Source of the DNA: an uncultured Clostridia bacterium
GTDB taxonomy: Bacteria > Bacillota > Clostridia > Oscillospirales > CAG-272
Length of the DNA stretch: 34,862 nt
Direction of reading: 5' to 3'
NCBI GenBank assembly: GCA_937884385.1
Contig: CALGCW010000344.1
Location: 1 to 34,862 of the forward strand
Shown here: positions 23,801 through 31,246 of the stretch, piece after piece
How positions within the stretch are numbered: the first letter of the stretch is position 1
Layout: every line of letters starts with the position of its first letter
The notes under the pieces: model-generated
The model's input: only the letters and a program-made list of their open reading frames with translations
Databases searched by the model: none
Told to the model about the DNA's origin: nothing
Translations under genes and position numbers: made by a program

Positions 23801-25190
23801 AAATAGACCCGCTGCTCCCGAAGATGCAACTCACGTTACATTCTATTATTATACAGCTCACACCAGTTATAATTCAGTATTGAATGCAGCAGGTAAAGAG
23901 ATCACTGTTGGTAACTTTGGTACTCTCGAATGGAAATCATTTAAACTTAGCATTGCTCAATATAATAATGCTGTATGGACACTCACAGACCCGCAGGGCA
24001 ATAGCCAAGGAAAATATATTTATTTGTCCAACCCCGTATTCACAACAGAATCTCAGGTTTGGGATGGAATTTCCACAACAACTGACGTTGTTTATGGCAC
24101 AGACGAATTTTCATACACATTCAATAGCAACCCCACCATCACTGCGACAAAGGTTCTCCTCAATATGCTTGGAGACGCAGATGCAATCTCCTTCTATATC
24201 AGAGGAACAATTGCAGCACCCTTTAACCTTGTTATTTTCGATCCTTGGGACGCTAATACAAATCTTGCTAACACAGTAGCCGGTGAATGGGTTAAGTTCA
24301 CACTCACAAGAGAACAGGTTCTCAACCTTGTGAACAATCCCAGCAACTATTATCTCCAAATCAGAAGCTGGGACGGTGGTTCATACTACATTTCATCTTC
24401 TTACGAAACCTACTCAGCTCCTTTGTTTGAAGCATTGGCTGATACTTCTGTTGAAGCCGATACATTGAATGTATACGGTGATCAAGCAGAATCATACCGT
24501 GTAAAATTCCACGCAACAGCTTGGAACGGCACAGTTACATTCAAGCTCAACCAAAGCAAGCTTCCCGCTATTCCCGAAGAAGCAACTCACGTAAGTATTT
24601 GGTACTATATGGATCACGTTACTTATAACGGCTGCACACTTAAGATCGGTTCCAAAACAGTGGTTATGGAAAATGCCGAACCTTACGGATGGAAAGAAAT
24701 CAGAATGACCGTTGCTGAATATCAGTCATTGATTTCTGAAACATGGTATCTTCAGGATGCAAACGGAAACAGCCAAGGCAAGTTTATTTACTTCTCTGCC
24801 CCTGTATTCACAACAGATTTGACACCATTCAACGGTTTGGAAAAATCAACAGAAGTTGTTTATGGTAATGATGAATTTTCCTACAAATTCGAAGGAAATC
24901 CTTTTATTACAGCAGGCGCAGGACTCCTTAAACTCTTGGGTGACAACAATGAAATATCATTCTATATTCAAGGCAATATAAATGCTCCCTTCAACTTTGT
25001 CATCAACGATCCTTGGGATGCTAACACAAATCTTGCTAACACAGTAGCAGGTGAATGGGTTAAGTTCACACTTACAAGAGAACAGGTTTTGAATCTCGTT
25101 AATAATCCTTCCAACTTCTCTGTTGCTATCAGAGACTGGAGCGGTGGAACAAGATTGTTCTATATTTCATCCTACTATGAAGTAAAATAA
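20886..25190 (+). CDS. Giant repetitive surface lipoprotein
   Basis: 1434-aa lipoprotein: signal peptide with lipobox LGSC (C21) and a Ser/Thr/Pro tether (about 25-46). Two ~147-aa repeats (about 48-195 and 196-338) each join an InlB-like strand unit (NLPAVPE, GYTG-WKI) to a MucBP-like unit (YTV-V--, TIAGDGSLVLKVYY). A ~250-aa beta-sandwich module then occurs three times (342-590, 928-1177, 1179-1434), marked by TAWNGTV, FDPWDANTNL or NDPWDANTNL, and LTREQVLNLVNNPSN. Between copies 1 and 2 sit eight ~42-aa Cys-rich repeats. No enzymatic motif was found. ATG 20886 is chosen over upstream in-frame codons because GGAGG lies 7 nt before it and the signal peptide begins there. Module kinship with the 731-aa lipoprotein suggests a glycan-binding or adhesion role (inference). 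Confidence 0.8.
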   Translation: MKKILSIILILLLAVLCLGSCVNFPSNGGSSTTPSTTKPTTTTPVEEKYTLSFEAEGIESLEVVDGKAIGNLPAVPENPGYTGLWKIDGEVINAGTIYNYGEDKTAVPFYIAKDDTVYTVQVFIQVEDSYEDVSAQYAPLFGECIGTTGATVDISELAQANLPAHCILNTEDSVLSGTIAGDGSLVLKVYYDLDGAFVLSFDVEGVASLPVKFGEPMTNLPAVPEKVGYTGVWKIADEVITAETVYNYNGSRTATAVYTANTDTLYTVEVYMNGANVSFDFGTQFGMPCAGTTDTIADISALAQSNIPAHCALDESNSVLTGTIAGDGSLVLKVYYYNTDTVIFDAVADTNVVLDYEVRYGADEYSHRVQFHRTAWNGTVQLKLNGNRPVAPEGTTHVTFYYYTAHTSYNSVLNASGKEITVGNWGTIEWKSFKLSIAQYNESVWTLTDPQGNSQGKYIYLSNPVFTTESQVWDGISTTTDVVYGTDEFSYTFNSNPTITATKVLLNMLGDADAISFYIRGTIAAPFNLVIFDPWDANTNLANTVAGEWVKFTLTREQVLNLVNNPSNYYLQIRSWDGGTYHISSFYEVKGPHIYTNYVYNNDAKCGVDGTETAQCDHCDKMTHTRPAAGTALSHSFEAYVSNNNATCTSNATETASCAHSCGATDTREIANSTLSHAFTSYVSNNDAKCGVDGTKTAKCDNCDAKDTKTDEDSALTHSYTNYVSNNDAKCEANGTETATCYHGCGTTHTREDIDSALTHSYTNYVYNNDATYEADGTETASCDHGCGKTDTRIKLGSMLSHIYTNYVYNNDAKCGVDGTKTAKCDEEGCDATDTVVAEGTALSHSYTNYVSNNDATCSANGTETASCDHGCGTTDTREDDNSTVGHVYTKYEYNNDAAVNKNGTETASCDFGCGTKDTREVANTALSIFDVVADTTISTDSSIVYGDQSFSYKVQFHATAWNGTVQFKLNGNRPAAPEDATHVTFYYYTAHTSYNSVLNAAGKEITVGNFGTLEWKSFKLSIAQYNNAVWTLTDPQGNSQGKYIYLSNPVFTTESQVWDGISTTTDVVYGTDEFSYTFNSNPTITATKVLLNMLGDADAISFYIRGTIAAPFNLVIFDPWDANTNLANTVAGEWVKFTLTREQVLNLVNNPSNYYLQIRSWDGGSYYISSSYETYSAPLFEALADTSVEADTLNVYGDQAESYRVKFHATAWNGTVTFKLNQSKLPAIPEEATHVSIWYYMDHVTYNGCTLKIGSKTVVMENAEPYGWKEIRMTVAEYQSLISETWYLQDANGNSQGKFIYFSAPVFTTDLTPFNGLEKSTEVVYGNDEFSYKFEGNPFITAGAGLLKLLGDNNEISFYIQGNINAPFNFVINDPWDANTNLANTVAGEWVKFTLTREQVLNLVNNPSNFSVAIRDWSGGTRLFYISSYYEVK
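22213..22622 (+). repeat. Perfect 410-bp direct repeat, copy A
   Basis: Identical base for base to 23971-24380 (offset 1758 bp). Flanking sequence of the same module is clearly diverged, with sharp edges at both ends. Encodes the second half of the ~250-aa module. Confidence 0.9.
22659..23666 (+). repeat. Eight tandem 42-aa Cys-rich repeats (about 126 bp each)
   Basis: Residues 592-927 of the lipoprotein. The consensus runs SH-YTNYV-NNDA-C, then DGTETA-C, DHGCG--DTRE and a short linker ending in ALS. Most units have three Cys. Unit 5 has Tyr and unit 8 Val where the first Cys is expected. Units resemble His/Cys repeat tracts of gut Firmicutes surface proteins; a metal-binding or disulfide-stiffened stalk is possible. 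Confidence 0.9.
23971..24380 (+). repeat. Perfect 410-bp direct repeat, copy B
   Basis: Second copy of the 22213-22622 segment. The repeat period of 1758 bp is a multiple of three, so recombination between copies would keep the reading frame and remove 586 residues, including all Cys-rich units. Confidence 0.9.
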
Positions 25191-25198
25191 TACAAAAA

Positions 25199-25227
25199 TG
25201 TGTGCAGGGCATATTGCCCTGCACACA
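25199..25227. terminator. Terminator between convergent lipoprotein and AraC genes
   Basis: Perfect 12-bp stem TGTGTGCAGGGC / GCCCTGCACACA with 5-nt loop ATATT. On the minus strand it is followed by TTTTTG, a U-tract serving the AraC gene; on the plus strand it lies 8 nt past the lipoprotein stop without a strong U-run. Best read as bidirectional, stronger for the minus strand. Confidence 0.85.
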
Positions 25228-25293
25228 AAAGCATATATTAGATTATTTTTTGAAACATCACTAAGCATTGATGTTTGACAAATTAACCTAAAT

Positions 25294-26154
25294 TTAATCG
25301 TTTTTAACTTTTTTCCTGTATTCAAGAGGCGTGCAACCATGGGCTTCTTTAAATATATGATAAAAATAGCTCGTATTGTATATTCCCACCTCTTCAGATA
25401 TTTCCGCAACGCTTTTATCCGAATGAGTTAGGTAGTACGTTGCAATTTTAACCCTTCTTTCATTGAGCACTTGCGGTAAATTTTTACCATAAAATTTTTT
25501 CACAAGTCTTGATGTCTGTTTAGTACTTAAATGCAATTCATTTGCCAAAAAAGACAAATTAAAATTCTCAGACTTCACATTGTTAAAAATGATGTCTTCT
25601 ATCATTGCCGAGTAGCTTTCGGAAGAAAAGAAATGATTCTCCCGAATTGCCGAAGATTGATATACTTCAATAAATATCATTTTTAATAGACATTTTATTT
25701 TTTCATAGAATAATACTTGATTACTCGAAAATTCATCTCCAATTCGCTTCATCAAATAAACAATGTTGTCCGTATATTCAAGTTCATTTAGCGAACTGAA
25801 AGTTTCATTAAAGTAATCAAAAGTGTTAACTTCTTTTCCATGGTTTTCATTTTTCTTATAAGAAAACAAAAATGCAGAAAATCCTACACCAGAATCAGAC
25901 GTAGCATAATGGTACATAAATGCCGGAACAACAATAATACATTTTTTATAATTTAGATCGTTTTTATCAGTATGCAACGTAAGAGGATTGTCCTCCGCAA
26001 GAAAAAATTCATTATTAACATGATAATGCAATGAAGATGCCGGAGAAACATAAACCATGTCATTCGGTTCTTTTTCAGTTTTGGTTAACATAACAGCAAA
26101 ATCTGTATTTCCTACTGAAAACTTTATTTCCAATGTGTTGATTTTATTACTCAT
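25294..26154 (-). CDS. AraC/XylS-family transcriptional regulator
   Basis: 286-aa regulator. The N-terminal half (about 1-110) has a cupin-like sensor pattern (SLHYHVNNEFFLAE; CIIVVPAFMYHY). The C-terminal ~95 residues form the paired helix-turn-helix domain: LSFLANELHLSTKQTSRLVK (200-219) and SVAEISEEVGIYNTSYFYHI (248-267), ending TPLEYRKK. The sensor fold suggests control by a sugar ligand. It is transcribed divergently from the MFS operon, sharing a 176-bp control region with a GACATTTATTT box. The same box lies before the ABC operon and the 1434-aa lipoprotein gene, so it probably controls all three (inference). The ribosome site before ATG 26154 is weak (GGTGA). Confidence 0.93.
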   Translation of the reverse strand: MSNKINTLEIKFSVGNTDFAVMLTKTEKEPNDMVYVSPASSLHYHVNNEFFLAEDNPLTLHTDKNDLNYKKCIIVVPAFMYHYATSDSGVGFSAFLFSYKKNENHGKEVNTFDYFNETFSSLNELEYTDNIVYLMKRIGDEFSSNQVLFYEKIKCLLKMIFIEVYQSSAIRENHFFSSESYSAMIEDIIFNNVKSENFNLSFLANELHLSTKQTSRLVKKFYGKNLPQVLNERRVKIATYYLTHSDKSVAEISEEVGIYNTSYFYHIFKEAHGCTPLEYRKKVKND

Positions 26155-26187
26155 ATATTCACCACGCTTCTTTTTTAGTTACAAGTT

Positions 26188-26216
26188 ATTATACTATATT
26201 TTTATCAAAATATCAA
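26188..26216 (-). promoter_or_regulatory. Promoter of the AraC gene
   Basis: Minus strand -35 TTGATA (26216-26211), 17-bp spacer, -10 TATAAT (26193-26188), start near 26181, ~27-nt leader. The GACATTTATTT box at 26235-26245 lies 18 bp upstream, between this promoter and the divergent MFS promoter, allowing autoregulation. Confidence 0.7.
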
Positions 26217-26234
26217 GAAAATTTGCATAAAAAA

Positions 26235-26245
26235 GACATTTATTT
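26235..26245 (+). promoter_or_regulatory. Candidate AraC operator box, MFS operon
   Basis: GACATTTATTT beginning 34 bp before the -35 element at 26269; identical 11-mer to 20508-20518 (minus strand) before the ABC operon. Confidence 0.45.
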
Positions 26246-26268
26246 TTTGTTTTGTTCCCATTTAATCA

Positions 26269-26297
26269 TTGACATTAATTTAGCGTTTTGATAAAAT
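26269..26297 (+). promoter_or_regulatory. Promoter of the MFS/sialidase-fold operon
   Basis: Perfect -35 TTGACA (26269-26274), 17-bp spacer, -10 TAAAAT (26292-26297). The spacer holds TTTAGCGTTTTGA, whose reverse complement loosely resembles a catabolite-responsive element. Leader ~27 nt with GAGG at 26319-26322. Confidence 0.75.
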
Positions 26298-26330
26298 TTA
26301 CTCAGATATTCTACTGTTGAGGTATATCTA

Positions 26331-27569
26331 ATGATAAAGACTATTCCTACTAAAAACAACAAAATACTATACTACATCTATTCTTCTTTGTATACAGTTG
26401 GATATATGTTTTGTTCAGGAACTATTCTCCACACTTTTATGATGGACATAGGTGTGGATGAAGGCACCGTAGCTATATATAATGCTGTAATACAATTTGT
26501 TCAAGTTATGGTCATGTTAGCCATGACACTATGGGCGGATAAGATCAAAAATGTTATAAAGACTTATTCATTACTTAATTTATCAATTGGATTAATTTCA
26601 GTTTTTTTAATTTTATGCGTTTTTGTAAGGTCAAATTTGCCCTTGGTCAAAGTATTGATTTTTGCCTCTTCCATTTTTGTAAACTTCTCCTTGGGAATTA
26701 AGGGCGCACTTGATTACAGAATAACATACGAAATTCTTGATATGAAAAACATAGGTCCAATAACGGGCGCATGTGCCGCCATTACTGGACTCGTGTCATT
26801 TGTTGTATCTATTTTCTACTCCTTTTTAATCAGTGTATTTGATTATTATACCATTATGATGATATGCTTTGGTATATCTTTGGTTTTGATTATTGCATCT
26901 ACAATCTGCAGTATGTCATATGGTGTAGTTAATAAACCCCAAGTGCCCAAGCAAAACAAGTTGGATCTTAGCATATTAAAAAACAAATCAACTACCTTTC
27001 TTGCTATTCCAAATATTGCAAGAGGAATAGCTTCCGGATTGATTGGATTAGTAACTGTTGTTGGACTCTCGTCAGGCATATTGGATACGCAATCCTCTAC
27101 TTATCTTAACATAGTAATTCAGATCGCTTCTTTTATAGGAAATATATTATTTACTGTTTTTTGTGGAAAATTCAAATCAAGAACTATATTGCTATATTCC
27201 TCCATTCTTTTAGCGATAATTTTCCCATTTACGATAATGAATGGAAATATATATGAATTCTTAATAGCATATGCAATATCATATATGCTCTTGATAATTG
27301 TTAATATAGCAATTCCAACGTTAGTATACGAAATAATTCCATATTCACAAATAGGCTCATACTCTTCTATTAGATTGATGCTCTTTACTCTTGGCTCTGT
27401 AATTGCTTCTATCATTTATAAGCCACTTAGCGATGCAGTTGGTTATTTAAATCTATTTATTATAGCGAGCGTTATGCAAATTATTTGCGGATTGGGATAT
27501 TATATTGTTTCACTAAGAACAAAAAGAAACTTTATATTAGACTCTGTTAAAAATAATACTACTCAGTAA
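26331..27569 (+). CDS. MFS transporter
   Basis: 412-aa polytopic membrane protein with about 12 hydrophobic helices in two halves, joined by a cytoplasmic loop near 200-218 (KPQVPKQNKLDLS). A basic loop WADKIKN follows helix 2 at the position of the MFS A-motif. The C-terminal half has a long helix pair around GSYSSIRLMLFTLGSVIASI. No family-level substrate motif was recognised. As it leads an operon with a cytoplasmic sialidase-fold enzyme and an alpha-galactosidase, it may import a small glycoside or disaccharide (inference). SD GAGG 8 nt upstream of ATG 26331; the next gene starts 18 nt after its stop. Confidence 0.8.
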   Translation: MIKTIPTKNNKILYYIYSSLYTVGYMFCSGTILHTFMMDIGVDEGTVAIYNAVIQFVQVMVMLAMTLWADKIKNVIKTYSLLNLSIGLISVFLILCVFVRSNLPLVKVLIFASSIFVNFSLGIKGALDYRITYEILDMKNIGPITGACAAITGLVSFVVSIFYSFLISVFDYYTIMMICFGISLVLIIASTICSMSYGVVNKPQVPKQNKLDLSILKNKSTTFLAIPNIARGIASGLIGLVTVVGLSSGILDTQSSTYLNIVIQIASFIGNILFTVFCGKFKSRTILLYSSILLAIIFPFTIMNGNIYEFLIAYAISYMLLIIVNIAIPTLVYEIIPYSQIGSYSSIRLMLFTLGSVIASIIYKPLSDAVGYLNLFIIASVMQIICGLGYYIVSLRTKRNFILDSVKNNTTQ

Positions 27570-27587
27570 ACAAAGGAGAATATATAA

Positions 27588-28904
27588 ATGAAAATTAAAG
27601 TATCTAAAGAATCAGTTGTGGTTCAGGGACCCGCATTTGAGGATACCATTTGGGGCGTTTGCCAATTTCCTCACCTGGCTTTTGATAACGAAGGAAACGT
27701 CTGCTGCAACATACATATGGCAGATGACGTTTGGGAAGAAATTGGAGTGGGAAATGATGTGTGGTATACTTCTAAGGACGGAGGAAAGACTTGGGCACCA
27801 AGCGAAAAAGGTGTATCCCCTAAGGTAGGCACTCTCCTCCCCAACGGAGATAGAATATTCTTTCATACTCCGCCCCCAATTATCGTTCCTATTGAAGAAA
27901 TAAAACACGCCCGAATATTCAGAAATCTCATTCCGAGCGATAAGATAGAAAAAATGTCAGATGGTTCTTGGCCATATCCCATTTTTGCTACCAACGATAT
28001 GCTTAGTCCATATTATGTATATAACTTAGATACCTTGCCCGATGAGTATTCAAAAAAAGAATGGTCTCTCACAAGGATTCCTGCGGGCAGTGACGAAAAA
28101 ATCGAGCAAAAATCTAAAATTGAACAACCTTACTTATCAATCAATGGTGCTGTAAAGGAAACGCACCTCGTTGCTCTCAGACCATACCCAATATGTAAGA
28201 CTAAAGTTGACCACGACGGAAACATTTGGTCTTGTACATATACTGGGGCGCATCTCAATCCTTACACCGGTGCTCCCGTAAGATTTTCTGCCGTAACTCT
28301 TTATAAATCCGTTGATAATGGAAAAAGTTTTAAACTTCAGTCATATATTCCTTTTATTCCAAACGCAGATGAAGAGCCAACTGCTTGGCTTTCACCCGAA
28401 TTCAATGAAAATGATATTGAGTTCATGCCGGACGGTTCCATCATAGTTCTAATGAGGACTACGAATGCTTGTACTGGTGGACCCGAATGGACCCCTATGT
28501 ACTTTGCTCGTTCAACAGATGGCGGTAAAACCTTTTCAAAACCTACTAAATTTTCTGATAGCGGTGTCCTTCCCTCTCTCGTCAAACTTAATTGTGGAGT
28601 AACACTTGCTGCTTATGGTAGATTAGGTATTTACGTTAGAGCTACATCCGACCCAAGCGGTCAGGTTTGGGAGGAACCCATCGAAATTATGACTCCAAAC
28701 GATAGAAGTCACCTTATGAACAATCCACCCGAAAGACCGGATTTCCATCAATATGCAGGTTCTTGCTGTAATGTTACCTTGGAACCTCTTGATGACCATT
28801 CCGCAATTCTTGCATATTCAGATTTTTATTATCCGGATATAACTGGCAAAACTAACAAACGCTATAAAACAATTCTCACTCGTATTATAAGTGTTGAAGA
28901 ATAA
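27588..28904 (+). CDS. Cytoplasmic sialidase-superfamily beta-propeller protein
   Basis: 438-aa protein with no signal peptide or membrane helix. Three Asp-box motifs of the sialidase/BNR fold are visible: SKDGGKTW (62-69), SVDNGKSF (241-248) and STDGGKTF (309-316). They are joined by typical propeller strands such as DIEFMPDGSIIVLMR (276-290), which carry a conserved Glu and Arg as in sialidase active sites. The classical N-terminal FRIP motif was not found, so true sialidase activity is doubtful; other exo-glycosidases and lyases share this fold. SD AAAGGAG about 10 nt before ATG 27588. It lies between an MFS transporter and the alpha-galactosidase gene, which suggests it acts on what the porter brings in. 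Confidence 0.7.
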   Translation: MKIKVSKESVVVQGPAFEDTIWGVCQFPHLAFDNEGNVCCNIHMADDVWEEIGVGNDVWYTSKDGGKTWAPSEKGVSPKVGTLLPNGDRIFFHTPPPIIVPIEEIKHARIFRNLIPSDKIEKMSDGSWPYPIFATNDMLSPYYVYNLDTLPDEYSKKEWSLTRIPAGSDEKIEQKSKIEQPYLSINGAVKETHLVALRPYPICKTKVDHDGNIWSCTYTGAHLNPYTGAPVRFSAVTLYKSVDNGKSFKLQSYIPFIPNADEEPTAWLSPEFNENDIEFMPDGSIIVLMRTTNACTGGPEWTPMYFARSTDGGKTFSKPTKFSDSGVLPSLVKLNCGVTLAAYGRLGIYVRATSDPSGQVWEEPIEIMTPNDRSHLMNNPPERPDFHQYAGSCCNVTLEPLDDHSAILAYSDFYYPDITGKTNKRYKTILTRIISVEE

Positions 28905-28917
28905 ATACATGTAAAAC

Positions 28918-28971
28918 TGATACACCACAGACTGAAACTGTAGCAAAATAGCTCTTTCTGTGGTGTTATCA
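28918..28971. promoter_or_regulatory. Long-loop hairpin before the alpha-galactosidase gene
   Basis: Arms TGATACACCACAGA and TCTGTGGTGTTATCA (one bulged T) around a 25-nt loop with a small inner AGC/GCT pair. It lies 14 nt past the previous stop and ends 10 nt before the AGGAG of the next gene. It lacks a U-run, so it is more likely an mRNA processing or stability element, or a weak attenuator, than a full terminator. Confidence 0.5.
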
Positions 28972-28992
28972 ATATATATTAGGAGTACTATT

Positions 28993-31176
28993 ATGTCTAT
29001 TATTTATCAAGAATCAACGAAAACATTTTATTTGGATGGAAAAAATGTAACTTATGCTTTCTTTATTAATCACGCAGGTTTTGCCGAGCATCTTTATTTT
29101 GGCAAAAAAATTCCTCACGATGACTTGCTTTATACAAGAATGCGTGGACCCGACAGTTGTATCGCAACCACACCTGGCAGAGATGATCAAGGCATAGAAC
29201 CTATTTTTTCATATATAGATTTTCCTCCCGAGATTTCTTTTTTTGGTACAGGTGACTATCGTGAACCAACGATTTTAGCACAAATGACTGATGGATCGCG
29301 CCTTAGTGATTTGTTGTACGATGGTTATAGCATTCTAAACACAAAGCCCAAAATTGAAGGTATGCCCAGCTTGTCGGGTGGCGAAACACTGATTGTACAC
29401 CTTGTTGATACTATCAATTCACTCAAGGCTGATTTATATTACACAGTTTACGATGATTGTGATATCATTACAAGACGTATAGTGTATATTAATGACAGTG
29501 ATAAAACAATAAATTTAAAAAGAGCCTATTCTTTTGCAATTGGCTTGCCTGGACACAATTATGAAGCTCTCTCACTTTATGGATCTTGGGGTCACGAAAG
29601 AATGGTTGATAGAACTCCTCTTCACCACGGAGTTTTCTCTATAGATTCAAAACGTGCAACATCCTCTGCTGTATTAAATCCTTTTTTAGGAATCCTTGAA
29701 AAAGGAGCTGATGAAGACAAGGGCGAGGTTTATGGTTTTAATCTCGTGTATTCTTCGTCTTGGATATTGAAAGCACAGGTTACTCTTGACGGACAAACTA
29801 TTATTTGCGGCGGTATAAACGATTTCGATTTTTCTTGGAAACTTGATTCAAAAGAAGAGTTCTCTACTCCCGAAATAGTTATTTCTTATTCCAGCGAAGG
29901 CCTTGGCGGAATGAGTCGTGCCTTCCACGATGCCTATAGAGAGCATCTTATCCCTGCAAAGCATGTTAAATCACCAAGACCCTTGTTGATTAACAACTGG
30001 GAAGCCACCTACTTTGATTTCAACAACGAAAAGCTTATGAGTTTCGTTGATGCCATTGAAAACACAGGTATTGATACTCTTGTTTTAGATGATGGTTGGT
30101 TTGGTGCAAGAAGGGATGATACAGCCGGATTAGGTGACTGGGTAGTAAGCGAAGACGTTCTTGAAGGTGGTCTTTCTACTATCATAAATTATGCCAATAG
30201 CAAAGGCATTAAATTTGGTCTTTGGTTTGAACCTGAAATGGTCAATGAGGATTCAAATCTATTTCGCGAGCATCCCGATTATGCAATAGGTGTACCAGGT
30301 CACGGACGTTGTTATTCACGCCATCAGTTTGTCTTGGATTTAACAAGAAGTGACGTCAGAGATTATATCGTAAACAGTGTAAACAATATTTTGCATAATA
30401 ACAATATTCAATATGTAAAATGGGATTTCAATAGAAATGTAACCGAATTTTTCTCTGCTAAACTTCCCGTAGAAAGACAATCCGAATTTGCTCATAGATA
30501 CGCATTAGGACTTTATGACATTTGCAATCGTATTATTGGCGCCAATCCAAACGTCTTCTTCGAAGGATGCGCGGGCGGTGGTGCAAGATTTGATCCTGCA
30601 ATTTTGTCATATTTCCCTCAAATTTGGACATCAGATAACACGGATGCCAATGAAAGAGCAACAATTCAATATGGCACATCTTTGGTATACCCATTGTCTG
30701 CTATGAGTTGCCATGTTTCCGTTTGCCCCAATCATCAGACCTTGCGTGTTGCCTCAATGGAAACAAGATCAAATATAGCTCACCTCGGTGCTACCGGATA
30801 TGAACTTGATCCAACCCAGTTTTCAAATGAAGATAAGGAGGAAATCAAAAATCACATTGATGTATATCATAAAATGAGAAAATTGATTTTTGAAGGTGAC
30901 CTCTATAGATTGAATACTCCAAATGACAATGAATTTTCTTTCCTTGTCGTTGCTAAAGATAAATCCCATGCCGAATTACTCTGCTATCGCAGACATTGCG
31001 GTCCTGGAAAAGAAGTATATCGTGTTAGAGTTAAGGGCTTGTCCGAAAATAAGAACTACTATATCCCTGAACTGAATGCAACAATTTCCGGAAAAACTTT
31101 ATCTTGTGTTGGTATTCCTGTAGCTTTTCCATATGGTGACTATATGACTGCAAAATACCATTTTGTAGAAAAATAA
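28993..31176 (+). CDS. GH36 alpha-galactosidase
   Basis: 727-aa cytoplasmic alpha-galactosidase that removes terminal alpha-galactose from oligosaccharides such as raffinose-type sugars or galactomannan fragments. Length and layout are standard: N-terminal beta-sandwich (about 1-325), TIM barrel (about 326-650), C-terminal beta-domain. Seen: LDDGWFGARRDD (365-376), GLWFEPEMVNEDS (409-421), the nucleophile D478 in YVKWDFNR, FEGCAGGGARFDP (523-535), and the acid/base D548 in WTSDNTDA. In-frame codons reach 28960, but ATG 28993 has AGGAG 7 nt upstream and the usual N-terminus. Third gene after the MFS promoter; 88 nt with a hairpin separate it from the sialidase-fold gene. Confidence 0.95.
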   Translation: MSIIYQESTKTFYLDGKNVTYAFFINHAGFAEHLYFGKKIPHDDLLYTRMRGPDSCIATTPGRDDQGIEPIFSYIDFPPEISFFGTGDYREPTILAQMTDGSRLSDLLYDGYSILNTKPKIEGMPSLSGGETLIVHLVDTINSLKADLYYTVYDDCDIITRRIVYINDSDKTINLKRAYSFAIGLPGHNYEALSLYGSWGHERMVDRTPLHHGVFSIDSKRATSSAVLNPFLGILEKGADEDKGEVYGFNLVYSSSWILKAQVTLDGQTIICGGINDFDFSWKLDSKEEFSTPEIVISYSSEGLGGMSRAFHDAYREHLIPAKHVKSPRPLLINNWEATYFDFNNEKLMSFVDAIENTGIDTLVLDDGWFGARRDDTAGLGDWVVSEDVLEGGLSTIINYANSKGIKFGLWFEPEMVNEDSNLFREHPDYAIGVPGHGRCYSRHQFVLDLTRSDVRDYIVNSVNNILHNNNIQYVKWDFNRNVTEFFSAKLPVERQSEFAHRYALGLYDICNRIIGANPNVFFEGCAGGGARFDPAILSYFPQIWTSDNTDANERATIQYGTSLVYPLSAMSCHVSVCPNHQTLRVASMETRSNIAHLGATGYELDPTQFSNEDKEEIKNHIDVYHKMRKLIFEGDLYRLNTPNDNEFSFLVVAKDKSHAELLCYRRHCGPGKEVYRVRVKGLSENKNYYIPELNATISGKTLSCVGIPVAFPYGDYMTAKYHFVEK

Positions 31177-31185
31177 TATTAATTA

Positions 31186-31214
31186 TTGAACATTTATAAC
31201 AAATATGATAAAAT
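31186..31214 (+). promoter_or_regulatory. Promoter before the MalK-like ATPase gene
   Basis: -35 TTGAAC (31186-31191), 17-bp spacer, -10 TAAAAT (31209-31214); start near 31221, ~26-nt leader with GGGAG at 31238-31242. It has no GACAT box at the 33-bp position, unlike the three other promoters. Confidence 0.65.
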
Positions 31215-31246
31215 ATTGATTATATCATTAGTTATTGGGAGAAGAA

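Noticed and set aside
22353..24359. Several overlapping minus-strand frames with nearly identical Cys-rich translations
   Set aside because: They are antisense shadows of the repeats in the lipoprotein gene; duplicates arise from the 410-bp repeat itself.
27588..28904. Firm assignment as a sialidase (nanH)
   Set aside because: Asp boxes show only the propeller fold; the FRIP motif and a full Arg triad were not identified, and it is cytoplasmic.
31235..31246. TTG start for the ATPase gene
   Set aside because: The GGGAG site at 31238-31242 overlaps the codons after the TTG and is correctly spaced for ATG 31247.
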